NCBI GenBank assembly: GCA_963810055.1
Contig: CAWEME010000004.1
Span: forward strand, 124,001 to 188,000
Source: REEB95 sp963810055
GTDB taxonomy: Bacteria; Pseudomonadota; Alphaproteobacteria; ATCC43930; CGMCC-115725
Direction of reading: 5' to 3'
DNA length: 64,000 nucleotides
Shown: in pieces, positions 24,020 through 32,178 of the stretch
Layout of the letters: each line of letters starts with the position of its first letter
How positions within the stretch are numbered: the stretch's first letter is position 1
The notes under the pieces: model-generated
Database searches by the model: none
What the model was told of the DNA's origin: nothing
The model's input: the letters and a program-made list of their open reading frames with translations, nothing else
Position numbers and translations under genes: made by a program

Positions 24020-27000
24020 CTATTTCAGCCGGCCGACGGCGTTGCCGATGATGAGATAGAGCTTGCCCACGTCGGCGGTGATGAAGGTGGTCCCCAGCAC
24101 GTCGAGGTGATCGCAGGCGCGCGCCTGGGCCAGCAGATTCTCGAACTGGTCGAGATACCTGAGCGTGTGCTCGCGGAAGACCAGATCCTCCTCGAACTTC
24201 TTCTTGATCGCGACATTGGCCTCGCGCTCCTGCGCCGACAGCAGGTGGCGGATGAACACGCCGCGTTCGCCGGCGTGGAAGCGCCGCCAGATCGCCTCGG
24301 GAATCTGCTGGTCGAGGGCGCGGGTGATGTCCACCGCCAGCGATTGCAGCGTCTCGATCATGTAGGTCGCGTTTCGGAGGAAGGTCTCCTGCTGGTTGGC
24401 GAGCGACTTCTCTCGCGCCTGCTGGGCCATGCCGGCCGCCTGGTCGGCGGCCTTCAGCATCGCGGTCGCGCCTTCGCCGAACAGGCCGGTCGCCTGCCGG
24501 GCGGTGGCGTTGATGCGCTCGGCGGCCGCGACCAGCGCCCCGGCCTGGTTGTCATAGGTGCCGATGACGTCGCGCAAACGCTCGACCGCCAGATCGGTGG
24601 CGCCGTTCAATTGCGCCGCGTGGTCGCTGAGCGCGGCGCGCACGCCGTCGAGCCGCGCCGTGGTCTGGTCGAGCGCGGCGTTGAGATCGCGCAGCTGGCG
24701 GCGCATCGATTCCGCCGCCTCGTCGCCGCGGTCGGTCATGGCGGCGCCGGTGGCGGCCAGCGTCGCCAGCTGGTTCTCCGCCGCGCTGCCCATCTCCTGG
24801 AGCCGCGCCGCCACCGCGGCGGTGGCGTTGCCGAGCGAGACGAAATGCTGGTTGAGCGCCTCGCGCGCGGTCTCGACCCGCTCCACCGTGCCTTCGATCG
24901 CCGTCGCCAGTTCCAGCACCTGGCCGCGGAATTGTTCGCCCACCTCGCCCAGCTTGATCGAGGCGGTTTCGCCCGCGGCCACCACCGACGCGCTGCGCTC
25001 GGTGAAGCGGGTGCCGAGTTCCTCGATCCGGAGCTCGGCCTCGGCCACGGCGTCGGAAACCTCCTTGGCGCGGGCGCGCATCGCCTCGCCGCTCGCGGTC
25101 AAGTGCTGCGTCGCCAGCTCGCTCACTTGCGCCAGGATGCGGCCCTGCTCGGTGAAGGTGTGAGCGACCTCTTCGGCGCGGCCGGCGGCGCGGTCGCTGG
25201 CCAGGGTCATCTCGGCCACGCCTTCCTGCAGGATGCCGCCGATCTTTTCGCCCAGCCCCGAAATTCCCTCGGTGCCTTGCTTGAGCTCGACCAGCTGCCG
25301 CAGCAGCGCCGCGCCCACGGTTTCCGCCTGTTCGCCCATGGCGGAGGTCGCTTGTTTCAGCCGCTCGGCTTGGCCCTGGAAGGCGTCGCTGGCGCCGTGC
25401 GCGTTCTTCATGGCGAGTTCGGTGGCGCGCGCCAGGTCCTCGGTGTGCTGCTGCAGCCGCGCGCGGATTTCGGCCACCTGGGCGCCGATCGCCTCGCGCG
25501 TGTCGTTGAAACTCTTCAGCTCCTTGGTGAAATTCTCGCCCAGCCGCGCCACCTGCGCCGCCGCCGCGTCGTTGGCCTCGCGCACCGCGTCGAGCTGCTT
25601 GCGGATGGCGCCGCCGCTCTCGTCGAGCTTGGCGCCCGCCTCGCCGGCCGCGCTCGCCAAACGGCGGGCATCCTCGCCGATGCTCTCGCCGGCGCGGCCG
25701 ATATTCGTCTTGGCGTGATCGGCGGCGAGCTCGATCTCGACCGAGGCGGCGGCGATGTCGCGCCCGCTCTGCTCCAGCGCCGAAATGGCGGATTTGACGC
25801 CGTCGGCGCTCGAGGCCGCCTGCGCCGCCACCTCGCCGCCGATCTTGCGGAAGGTCTCGCCCACGCTTTCGATGCTGGCCGCCGCCTGGCCGCTGGCCGA
25901 GGTCAACTCGCCGGCGCGCTGGCGCAGCTTCTCGCCCATCTCGTCGATCGACGCGTTGCCCTGGCGCACCGCCTCGGTCAGCGCCCCCGCCTGGGCGGTG
26001 AAGCCTTCGCCCGCCTCCTTGAGCCGCGCCAGGTTCTGCGCCGCCACCTGGTTCAGCTCCTGCGCCTTGCCGAGCAGCGCCTCGCCCATGCCCTCGGCGC
26101 CCTTGGCCGCCTCGCGGAACTTCGCCGCCACTTCCTCGGTGCGGGCCATCGCCGCTTGCGCCGCCTCGGCCAGGCTGTCGGCGCCGCTCCGGAGCACGGT
26201 ATTGCCGCGTTCGGCCGCCGCCGCCAGCTGCGCCGTGGCGGCCTCGACGCGGGAGGTCGCGTCGGCCAGCTTCTTCTCGGTAGCATTCGTCTGTTCGGAG
26301 AAACGGCTGACGGCGCCGTCGGTGGCGCGGTCGACCGAGCTGCGGAACGCCTCGGTTTCGGCGGTGATGCGCAAGGTCGCGGTTTCGATGCCGCGGGCGA
26401 GGCGTTCGCTCACGCGCTCGAACTCGGTCGCGGCGCGGTCGCCGGCGCGCTCGATCGCCTGGGCGAGGTTATGCTCGATCTCAGCCGAACGCTTCTGGCC
26501 GCGCTCGCCCGCGGTCGCGATCGCGCGGTCGACCGCCTTCTCCACGTCCTCGACGTGTTCGGCCAGACGCCCGCTGACCTCGTCGAGGTCGCGGCCCACC
26601 GCGCGGATGATGGCGGCGCTTTCGGCGCTCAGGGTTTCGACCAGGCGGTTCAAGGGGCTGATGGCGCCTTCGAGGTCGCTGCGCGCCCATTCCGCCCGCT
26701 CCATCGCCGAGGTCACGGCGCGCATGCTCTCGGTCAGGCGCGAACCCAGCCCTTCGGCCGAGGTCTCGATGCGTTTGACGGTGTTGTCGACCGCGCCGGC
26801 CAGTTCCTCGGCCTGGCGGCGCAACGCCAGCAGCGCTTCCTGCGCGCGCTGGTCGCGCTCCTCCGAGGGCGTATAGAGCCGGTCGAGCTGGTCGGCCAGC
26901 TTCGCCGACACGGTGGAGAATTCCTGCGCACGCCGCCGCATCAGCGCGGCGCCCCAGAAGACCGGCACGGGCAGAATCGCCAGCGCGACATAGAGCAGCT

Positions 27001-27115
27001 GATCGAGCGGGGTCAGCGCGGTGAAGGTGTCCCAGCCGAGCACACGCAGCAAATAGACGCCGCAAAGGACGAACCAGATTGCGGCGAGCATCGGTCCCGA
27101 CGGCCAGCGGCGCAT
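24020..27115 (-). CDS. TipN-like polarity protein: two N-terminal membrane helices plus giant coiled coil, 1031 aa
   Basis: Two hydrophobic helices at about residues 8-26 and 38-58 are followed by some 840 residues of Ala/Glu/Gln/Arg-rich heptad sequence predicted to be coiled coil. The C-terminal part of about 120 residues is different and looks like a folded domain: ETFLRNATYMIETLQSLAVD, IPEAIWRRFHAGERGVFIRH, EEDLVFREHTLRYLDQFENL and TTFITADVGKLYLIIGNAVG. The topology, size and this C-terminal pattern match what I recall of Caulobacter TipN, the new-pole marker that sets division polarity. Intact across 3.1 kb. Transcribed alone; the next upstream gene on this strand starts 860 bases away. 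Family assignment is from memory of the pattern, so moderate confidence. Confidence 0.6.
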   Translation of the reverse strand: MRRWPSGPMLAAIWFVLCGVYLLRVLGWDTFTALTPLDQLLYVALAILPVPVFWGAALMRRRAQEFSTVSAKLADQLDRLYTPSEERDQRAQEALLALRRQAEELAGAVDNTVKRIETSAEGLGSRLTESMRAVTSAMERAEWARSDLEGAISPLNRLVETLSAESAAIIRAVGRDLDEVSGRLAEHVEDVEKAVDRAIATAGERGQKRSAEIEHNLAQAIERAGDRAATEFERVSERLARGIETATLRITAETEAFRSSVDRATDGAVSRFSEQTNATEKKLADATSRVEAATAQLAAAAERGNTVLRSGADSLAEAAQAAMARTEEVAAKFREAAKGAEGMGEALLGKAQELNQVAAQNLARLKEAGEGFTAQAGALTEAVRQGNASIDEMGEKLRQRAGELTSASGQAAASIESVGETFRKIGGEVAAQAASSADGVKSAISALEQSGRDIAAASVEIELAADHAKTNIGRAGESIGEDARRLASAAGEAGAKLDESGGAIRKQLDAVREANDAAAAQVARLGENFTKELKSFNDTREAIGAQVAEIRARLQQHTEDLARATELAMKNAHGASDAFQGQAERLKQATSAMGEQAETVGAALLRQLVELKQGTEGISGLGEKIGGILQEGVAEMTLASDRAAGRAEEVAHTFTEQGRILAQVSELATQHLTASGEAMRARAKEVSDAVAEAELRIEELGTRFTERSASVVAAGETASIKLGEVGEQFRGQVLELATAIEGTVERVETAREALNQHFVSLGNATAAVAARLQEMGSAAENQLATLAATGAAMTDRGDEAAESMRRQLRDLNAALDQTTARLDGVRAALSDHAAQLNGATDLAVERLRDVIGTYDNQAGALVAAAERINATARQATGLFGEGATAMLKAADQAAGMAQQAREKSLANQQETFLRNATYMIETLQSLAVDITRALDQQIPEAIWRRFHAGERGVFIRHLLSAQEREANVAIKKKFEEDLVFREHTLRYLDQFENLLAQARACDHLDVLGTTFITADVGKLYLIIGNAVGRLK

Positions 27116-27185
27116 GCGCGCGAGCCTCGCTTATCCCTCGGGGCGCGTCAATCTTTCGGCAGAGTCGATTCGCGCGAAATCCGCG

Positions 27186-27974
27186 TCAGAGAATCGTCTT
27201 GAGCGAATTGAGCGCAAGCGAAGGCTGCTCGGCCATCATCATGTGGCCGGCCTCGGGCAGAATCTTGACGCGGGCTTGGGAAAAATTCCGGGCGAAGGCC
27301 GCGCCTTTGGCGGCGGGCGTCATGCGGTCGTCTTCGCCCAAGAGCAGCAGGACCGGGCACTGGACGCGCCGCGCGGCATTGGCAGCGTTGTCATAGGCGT
27401 CGCAAGCGGCCAGGTCGAGTGCCAGATTCGCGGGCGGCGATTGCTCGAGCAGGCGCAGCGCGCTTTGCGGCAGGAACAGGCCGGGCGCGGGGTTGCCGCC
27501 GGTGAGGCCGTGCCGGCCGAAGCTCCAGCCCACCATCAGCTCAGCGGCCAGATGTTCGCCCGCGCGCGCGGCTTTCAACAGATCGGGATGGACCCGCATC
27601 TCCGGCACGAAGCCCAGCAGCGCCAAGGCCTCGCAGGCGGCGCCTGCGCGCGACGCCGCCTCGAGCGCGGTCAGCGAACCCATGCTGTGCCCGGCGAGAC
27701 GGAAACGCTGCGCGCCCAGCGCCTTGAGGCAGGAAAGCACCCAATCCGCCAGCTTTTCGATGCTGGAAAGCGGCGGCCCCGCGCTCGCGCCATGGCCGGG
27801 GAAATCGAGCGCCACCACGTTGCGCCCGTGATGGGCGAGCGCCCGCGCCTGCGCCGCCCAGATGGTGTGGTCCATGCCGGCGCCGTGCAGCAGCGCCACG
27901 GTGGGAAGCGAAGGCTCGAAGGCGCGGCCGCCCGAACCGGCGAAGACGCGCGCGCCGCCGACGGAGAATTCCAT
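27186..27974 (-). CDS. Alpha/beta hydrolase, 262 aa
   Basis: Canonical alpha/beta-hydrolase fold: oxyanion motif LLHGAGMDHTIWAAQARALA, DFPGHGASAG, nucleophile serine in LAGHSMGSLTALE, acid in LLLGEDDRMTP and histidine in LPEAGHMMMAEQPSLAL. Its ATG directly follows the stop codon of the upstream sulfhydrylase gene (no spacer), so the two are co-translated. In this position it could serve as a homoserine acyl-related or a general esterase; substrate unknown. Confidence 0.85.
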   Translation of the reverse strand: MEFSVGGARVFAGSGGRAFEPSLPTVALLHGAGMDHTIWAAQARALAHHGRNVVALDFPGHGASAGPPLSSIEKLADWVLSCLKALGAQRFRLAGHSMGSLTALEAASRAGAACEALALLGFVPEMRVHPDLLKAARAGEHLAAELMVGWSFGRHGLTGGNPAPGLFLPQSALRLLEQSPPANLALDLAACDAYDNAANAARRVQCPVLLLLGEDDRMTPAAKGAAFARNFSQARVKILPEAGHMMMAEQPSLALNSLKTIL

Positions 27975-29294
27975 CTACTCCGCCGCCTTGGGTTGGGCGG
28001 CGGCCTTTTGCGCCGCGCGCAGGCCTCGCTCCAGATCGGCCAGGATGTCGTCTTCGTCCTCGAGCCCGACCGAAAGCCGGATCATGTCCTCGCCCACCCC
28101 GGCCGCCTTCAGATCAACCGCGCTCATCTGCTGATGCGTGGTGCTGGCGGGATGGATGACCAGCGTCTTGGCGTCGCCGACATTGGCGAGATGCGAGATG
28201 AGCCGCAAGCCGTCGACGAAGGCCTTGCCGGCGTCGCGTCCGCCCTTGATGCCGAAGCTGACGATCGAACCCGCGCCCTTGGGCCAGAGCGTCGCGGCGA
28301 GAGCGTGGTCGGGATGCTCGGGCAGGCCGGGATGACAGACCCAGGCGACGGCGGGCGAGGCCTTGAGGAATTGCAGCACGCGCCGCGTATTCGCCAGGTG
28401 CCGGTCCATCCGCAGCGGCAGGGTTTCGACCCCCTGGATGATGTGGAAGGCGTTGGCCGGGCTCAAACACGCGCCGAAATCGCGCAAGCCCTCGGCCCGC
28501 GCCCGCATGATGAAGGCTTGCGGCCCGTATTCCTCGGCGAAGTCGATGCCGTGATAGCCGGCATAAGGCTCGGTCAGGGTCGGGAATTTCTTGGACTTGT
28601 CCCATTCGAATCTTCCGCCATCGACCAGCAACCCGCCGATGGCGACGCCGTGGCCGCCCAGCCACTTGGTCGCCGAATGCATGATGAGGTCGGCGCCGTG
28701 CTCGAACGGGCGCAGCAGATAGGGCGTGGCGAATGTCGAATCCACCAGGAGCGGCAGGCCCGCCTCATGCGCGACCTTGGCGACCCCCGCGATGTCGAGC
28801 ACTTCGAGCCCGGGATTGCCCAGCACCTCGGCGAAGACCAGCCGGGTTTCGGGCTTGACAGCATTGGCGAAGGCCTGGGGATCGCGCGGATTGACCAGGC
28901 TCGATGTGATGCCGAAGCGGGGCAAGGTGAGCTTGAGGAGATTGATCGAGCCGCCATAGAGGGAAGCGGCCGCAACAATATGCCCGCCCGAACCCATCAG
29001 CGTGGCGATGGCGAGATGCAGCGCCGCCTGGCCGCTGGATGTGGCCACCGATCCGACGCCGCCTTCGAGTGCGGCGACGCGCTCCTCCAGCACCGCCACG
29101 GTCGGGTTGCCGATGCGCGAATAGATGTAGCCCGGCTCCTCCAGGTTGAAGAGCGCGGCGGCGTGCTCGCTGTCGCGGAAGACATAGCTGGTCGATTGGT
29201 AGATCGGCACCGCGCGCGCGCCGGTCAGCGGGTCGGGCTTCTGCCCGGCATGCAGGCTTTGGGTCGAGAATTTGGGGAATTTCGCCTCGGTCAT
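27975..29294 (-). CDS. metY: O-acetyl/O-succinylhomoserine sulfhydrylase (Cys/Met metabolism PLP enzyme), 439 aa
   Basis: PLP enzyme that makes homocysteine from an O-acylhomoserine and sulfide. Opens KFSTQSLHAGQKPDPLTGAR; has SRIGNPTVAVLEERVAALEG, the substrate/cofactor text ATSSGQAALHLAIATL, and the Schiff-base lysine in MHSATKWLGGHGVAIGG. The C-terminal IHPASTTHQQMS and DMIRLSVGLEDEDDILADLE are typical. At 439 residues it is closest to the O-acetylhomoserine type (MetY), which is longer than MetZ. The 19-base gap to bdhA suggests one transcript. Confidence 0.92.
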   Translation of the reverse strand: MTEAKFPKFSTQSLHAGQKPDPLTGARAVPIYQSTSYVFRDSEHAAALFNLEEPGYIYSRIGNPTVAVLEERVAALEGGVGSVATSSGQAALHLAIATLMGSGGHIVAAASLYGGSINLLKLTLPRFGITSSLVNPRDPQAFANAVKPETRLVFAEVLGNPGLEVLDIAGVAKVAHEAGLPLLVDSTFATPYLLRPFEHGADLIMHSATKWLGGHGVAIGGLLVDGGRFEWDKSKKFPTLTEPYAGYHGIDFAEEYGPQAFIMRARAEGLRDFGACLSPANAFHIIQGVETLPLRMDRHLANTRRVLQFLKASPAVAWVCHPGLPEHPDHALAATLWPKGAGSIVSFGIKGGRDAGKAFVDGLRLISHLANVGDAKTLVIHPASTTHQQMSAVDLKAAGVGEDMIRLSVGLEDEDDILADLERGLRAAQKAAAQPKAAE

Positions 29295-29313
29295 CGGGTT
29301 GGGGCCATCGCCA

Positions 29314-30102
29314 CTACTGCGCGCTCCAGCCGCCGTCCATCGGGATGGCGGTGCCGGTGATGGTGTCGGCGGCGGGGCTGCACAGGAACAGCACCAGCCC
29401 GGCCAATTGCTCGACGGTGACGAAGGAATGCATCGCCTGCTTTTCGGCGACCATCTCCTTGGCCTCCTGCTCGACCGGTTTGCCGGAGGCCTTGGCGCGC
29501 GCCTGAATCTGTTTTTCCACCAGCGGCGTCCTGACCCAGCCGGGGCAGAAGGCGTTGCAGGTGATGCCGTCATTGGCCGTCTCGAGCGCGGTCACCTTGG
29601 TCAAGCCGATGATGCCGTGCTTGGCCGAGACATAGGCGGCCTTATCGACCGAGGCGACCAGGCCGTGCCCCGAGGCGGTGTTGATGACGCGGCCCCAGTG
29701 CTTTTTCCTCATCAGCGGCAGCGCCGCCTTGGTGGCGTGGAACGCGGCCGAGAGGTTGACGGCGATGATCGCGTCCCATTTGTCCTCGGGGAAATCGACG
29801 ATCGGCGCCACGAACTGGATGCCGGCGTTGTTGACCAGGATGTCGACCGAGCCCAGCAGCTTGACCGTGTCCGCCACCATCTGCCTGATCTCGGCGGGCT
29901 TCGCCATGTCGGCGGGGGAATAGCCCGTCTTGATGCCCGGCTTGGCGGCGAAATCGCGCCTGATCCGGTCGATCGCGTCCTTGTCGCCGAAGCCGTTGAG
30001 CATGACATTGGCGCCGGCATCCGCCAGCGCCGAAGCGATGGCGTGGCCGATGCCGCTGGTCGAGCCGGTGACGAGGGCGGTTTTTCCGGTCAGGGCGGGC
30101 AT
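29314..30102 (-). CDS. bdhA: D-3-hydroxybutyrate dehydrogenase, 262 aa
   Basis: Short-chain dehydrogenase oxidising 3-hydroxybutyrate to acetoacetate in polyhydroxybutyrate turnover. NAD site TGSTSGIGHAIASALADAGA; NNAGIQFVAPIVDFPEDKWD, specific for this enzyme; catalytic Ser in INTASGHGLVAS and Tyr-Lys in AAYVSAKHG; CNAFCPGWVRTPLVEKQI; end GTAIPMDGGWSAQ. Complete. Preceded, 8 bases upstream, by the small DUF1192 gene. Confidence 0.93.
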   Translation of the reverse strand: MPALTGKTALVTGSTSGIGHAIASALADAGANVMLNGFGDKDAIDRIRRDFAAKPGIKTGYSPADMAKPAEIRQMVADTVKLLGSVDILVNNAGIQFVAPIVDFPEDKWDAIIAVNLSAAFHATKAALPLMRKKHWGRVINTASGHGLVASVDKAAYVSAKHGIIGLTKVTALETANDGITCNAFCPGWVRTPLVEKQIQARAKASGKPVEQEAKEMVAEKQAMHSFVTVEQLAGLVLFLCSPAADTITGTAIPMDGGWSAQ

Positions 30103-30110
30103 GAACTCTC

Positions 30111-30293
30111 CTATCGTTTGAACAATTGCTCGGCGCCGCCGCGCTGCTTGCGCTTGGCGGATATCTCGGCGCGGGCGCGCGCGATTTCCTCTTCGAGCTC
30201 GGCGATGTAGGCTTCGAGCTCGGCGACCGAAACCGGCGTCAGATCGCGTTTCTTGGGCTTCTGGCGCTGCGGCGCCAGATCTTCCTCGTCCAT
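30111..30293 (-). CDS. DUF1192 family small protein, 60 aa
   Basis: Short acidic/basic helical protein of the alphaproteobacterial DUF1192 family: MDEEDLAPQ then LTPVSVAELEAYIAELEEEI, with a coiled coil ending RKQRGGAEQLFKR. Function unknown. GGAGG ribosome site 7 bases before ATG (minus strand GGGAGGCTCCG). It often neighbours bdhA or quinone-reductase genes in this class. Confidence 0.85.
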   Translation of the reverse strand: MDEEDLAPQRQKPKKRDLTPVSVAELEAYIAELEEEIARARAEISAKRKQRGGAEQLFKR

Positions 30294-30405
30294 CGGAGCC
30301 TCCCTCCCATGCCCGTTCGGTTGTTGCCAGTGTGCCGCGATCCGGCTAAGGGTGCAATCCGCGCCCGCACGCCATAACGAACGCGACCCGCAAGAAAGGC
30401 CCGCC

Positions 30406-31407
30406 ATGTCCGAGCTTCCCCAACAGGTGAACGTCATCGAGATAACCGCTCCGGGCGGGCCGGAGACGCTCAAGCCGGGACGGCGGCCCATGCCCAAGCC
30501 GGGGGCGGGCGAGGTGCTGGTGAAGGTCGAGGCCGCCGGGGTGAACCGCCCCGACGTGGCGCAACGCAAGGGCGAATACCCGCCGCCGGCGGGCGCCTCG
30601 GACATTCCCGGGCTGGAGATCGCCGGTACCGTCGCGGCGCTCGGGCCGGGCGTGAAAACTCTGAAGCTCAGCGACCAGGTTTGCGCGCTGGTGACCGGCG
30701 GCGGCTATGCCGATTACTGCCTGGCTCCGGCGGCGATCTGCCTGCCCGTGCCCAAGGGTTTCTCGATGGTCGAGGCGGCTTCCTTGCCGGAAACCTTCTT
30801 CACCGTCTGGACCAATCTGATGCAGCGCGGCGCGATGAAGAAAGGCGAGTCCGTGCTGATCCACGGCGGCAGCTCGGGCATCGGCACCACCGCCATCCAA
30901 ATCGCCAAGCTCTTCGGCGCCAAGGACATCTTCGTCACCGCCGGCAGCCCCGAGAAATGCCAGGCTTGCGTCAAATTGGGCGCGACCCGCGCCATCGATT
31001 ACAAGAACGAGGATTTCGTCAAGGTGGTGAAGGCGGCGACCCAGAACCGCGGCGTCGACCTGATCCTCGACATGGTTTGCGGGCCTTACGTGCCGCGCAA
31101 TCTCGCCTGTCTGGCGGTGGAAGGGCGGGTGGTGGTGATCGCGCTTCTGGGCGGCGCTCTGGCCGAGGTCAATTTCGGCGCGCTGATGATGAAGCGGCAG
31201 ACCATCACCGGCTCGACCTTGCGCGCGCGTTCGGTCGAGCAGAAGGCGCTCATCGCCGAGCCGTTGCGGCGCGAGGTCTGGCCGCTCTTGGAGAAAGGCG
31301 CGCTCAAGCCGGTGATCTACAAGACCTTTCCGCTCAAGCAGGCGGAAGCGGCGCACCGGCTGATGGAAAGCTCGGCGCATATCGGCAAGATCGTGCTGAC
31401 GCTCTGA
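30406..31407 (+). CDS. NAD(P)H quinone oxidoreductase, PIG3 family, 333 aa
   Basis: Zinc-free MDR reductase. PIG3 hallmarks: VNVIEITAPGGPETLKPGRR, AAGVNRPDVAQRKGEYPPPA, ALVTGGGYADYC, LPETFFTVWTNLMQRGAMKK, LIHGGSSGIGTTAIQIAKLF, GSTLRARSVEQKALIAEPLR. Divergent from the DUF1192-bdhA group. Probably detoxifies quinones with NADPH. Intact. Confidence 0.93.
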   Translation: MSELPQQVNVIEITAPGGPETLKPGRRPMPKPGAGEVLVKVEAAGVNRPDVAQRKGEYPPPAGASDIPGLEIAGTVAALGPGVKTLKLSDQVCALVTGGGYADYCLAPAAICLPVPKGFSMVEAASLPETFFTVWTNLMQRGAMKKGESVLIHGGSSGIGTTAIQIAKLFGAKDIFVTAGSPEKCQACVKLGATRAIDYKNEDFVKVVKAATQNRGVDLILDMVCGPYVPRNLACLAVEGRVVVIALLGGALAEVNFGALMMKRQTITGSTLRARSVEQKALIAEPLRREVWPLLEKGALKPVIYKTFPLKQAEAAHRLMESSAHIGKIVLTL

Positions 31408-31418
31408 ACGAATTGCCC

Positions 31419-31447
31419 TTTTCAGGGCATCCGGGAGCGACTATATA
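31419..31447 (+). promoter_or_regulatory. Candidate promoter of trcR
   Basis: TTTTCA at 31,419-31,424 and TATATA at 31,442-31,447 with a 17-base spacer. Downstream in the leader is a perfect hairpin, ACGCCC-ATATA-GGGCGT (31,481-31,497), 32 bases before the start codon; it is not T-tailed, so it is a leader structure rather than an obvious terminator. Confidence 0.4.
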
Positions 31448-31529
31448 AGCCTCATCCCGGACATGAATTGGTCTTTTGGGACGCCCATATAGGGCGTTGC
31501 GCGGGCCACCGGCCTTAGGAGATGTGACT

Positions 31530-32132
31530 ATGTCGTTGCCCTTGATGCCCAAGGCCACCGCGGTGTGGCTGGTCGAGAACACCGCGCTCACCTTCGAGCA
31601 GATCGGCGAGTTCTGCGGGCTGCACCAGCTGGAGGTGCGCGCCATCGCCGACGGCGAGGTGGCGATCCAGATGCAGGGGCTCGACCCCATCGCCAACGGC
31701 CAGTTGACCTTGGCCGAGATCGAGCGTTGCCAGAAGGATCCGGCGGCGCGGCTCAAGATCGCGCGCGAGGCGCTGCCCACCCAGCTGGTCAAGCACAAGG
31801 GCCCGCGCTACACCCCCATCGCCAAGCGCCAGGACAAGCCCGACGCCATCTCCTGGCTGGTCAAGAACCATCCCGAGCTTTCCGACGGCCAGATCTCCAA
31901 GCTGGTCGGCACCACCAAGCCCACCATCCAGGCGGTGCGCGAGCGCAGCCATTGGAACGCGCCCAACATCAAGCCCCGTCATCCGGTGGCGTTGGGCCTG
32001 TGCACCATGGAGGAGCTGGAGAAGGCGGTGAAGCGCGCCAACCGCGGCAAGAAGCCCGAGGAGGTGCCGGTGGTGCAGCCGCCCGCCGCCGAGGACATCG
32101 TCGCCTCCACCAGCGAAGAACCCGCGGCTTAG
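31530..32132 (+). CDS. trcR: Cell-cycle transcriptional regulator TrcR (DUF1013), 200 aa
   Basis: Conserved alphaproteobacterial regulator. Opens MSLPLMPKATAVWLVENTAL; has FCGLHQLEVRAIADGEVA and NGQLTLAEIERCQKDPAARL. A second helix-turn-helix lies at about residues 117-142 (LSDGQISKLVGTTKPTIQAV, ending RSHWN). The tail is acidic and Pro-rich. AGGAG ribosome site 7 bases before ATG. The family is a strong lineage marker for Alphaproteobacteria. Confidence 0.9.
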   Translation: MSLPLMPKATAVWLVENTALTFEQIGEFCGLHQLEVRAIADGEVAIQMQGLDPIANGQLTLAEIERCQKDPAARLKIAREALPTQLVKHKGPRYTPIAKRQDKPDAISWLVKNHPELSDGQISKLVGTTKPTIQAVRERSHWNAPNIKPRHPVALGLCTMEELEKAVKRANRGKKPEEVPVVQPPAAEDIVASTSEEPAA

Positions 32133-32178
32133 GTCGTTTGCTACAGCCTATGTTCTAGGTAATGAAAGTGGTCCGTCA

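Noticed and set aside
24107..27202. A 1031-codon open frame on the plus strand opposite the TipN-like gene
   Set aside because: It is a mirror of the GC-rich coiled-coil gene: Arg/Gly/His-rich text with no domain. The minus-strand frame has membrane helices and a conserved C-terminus.
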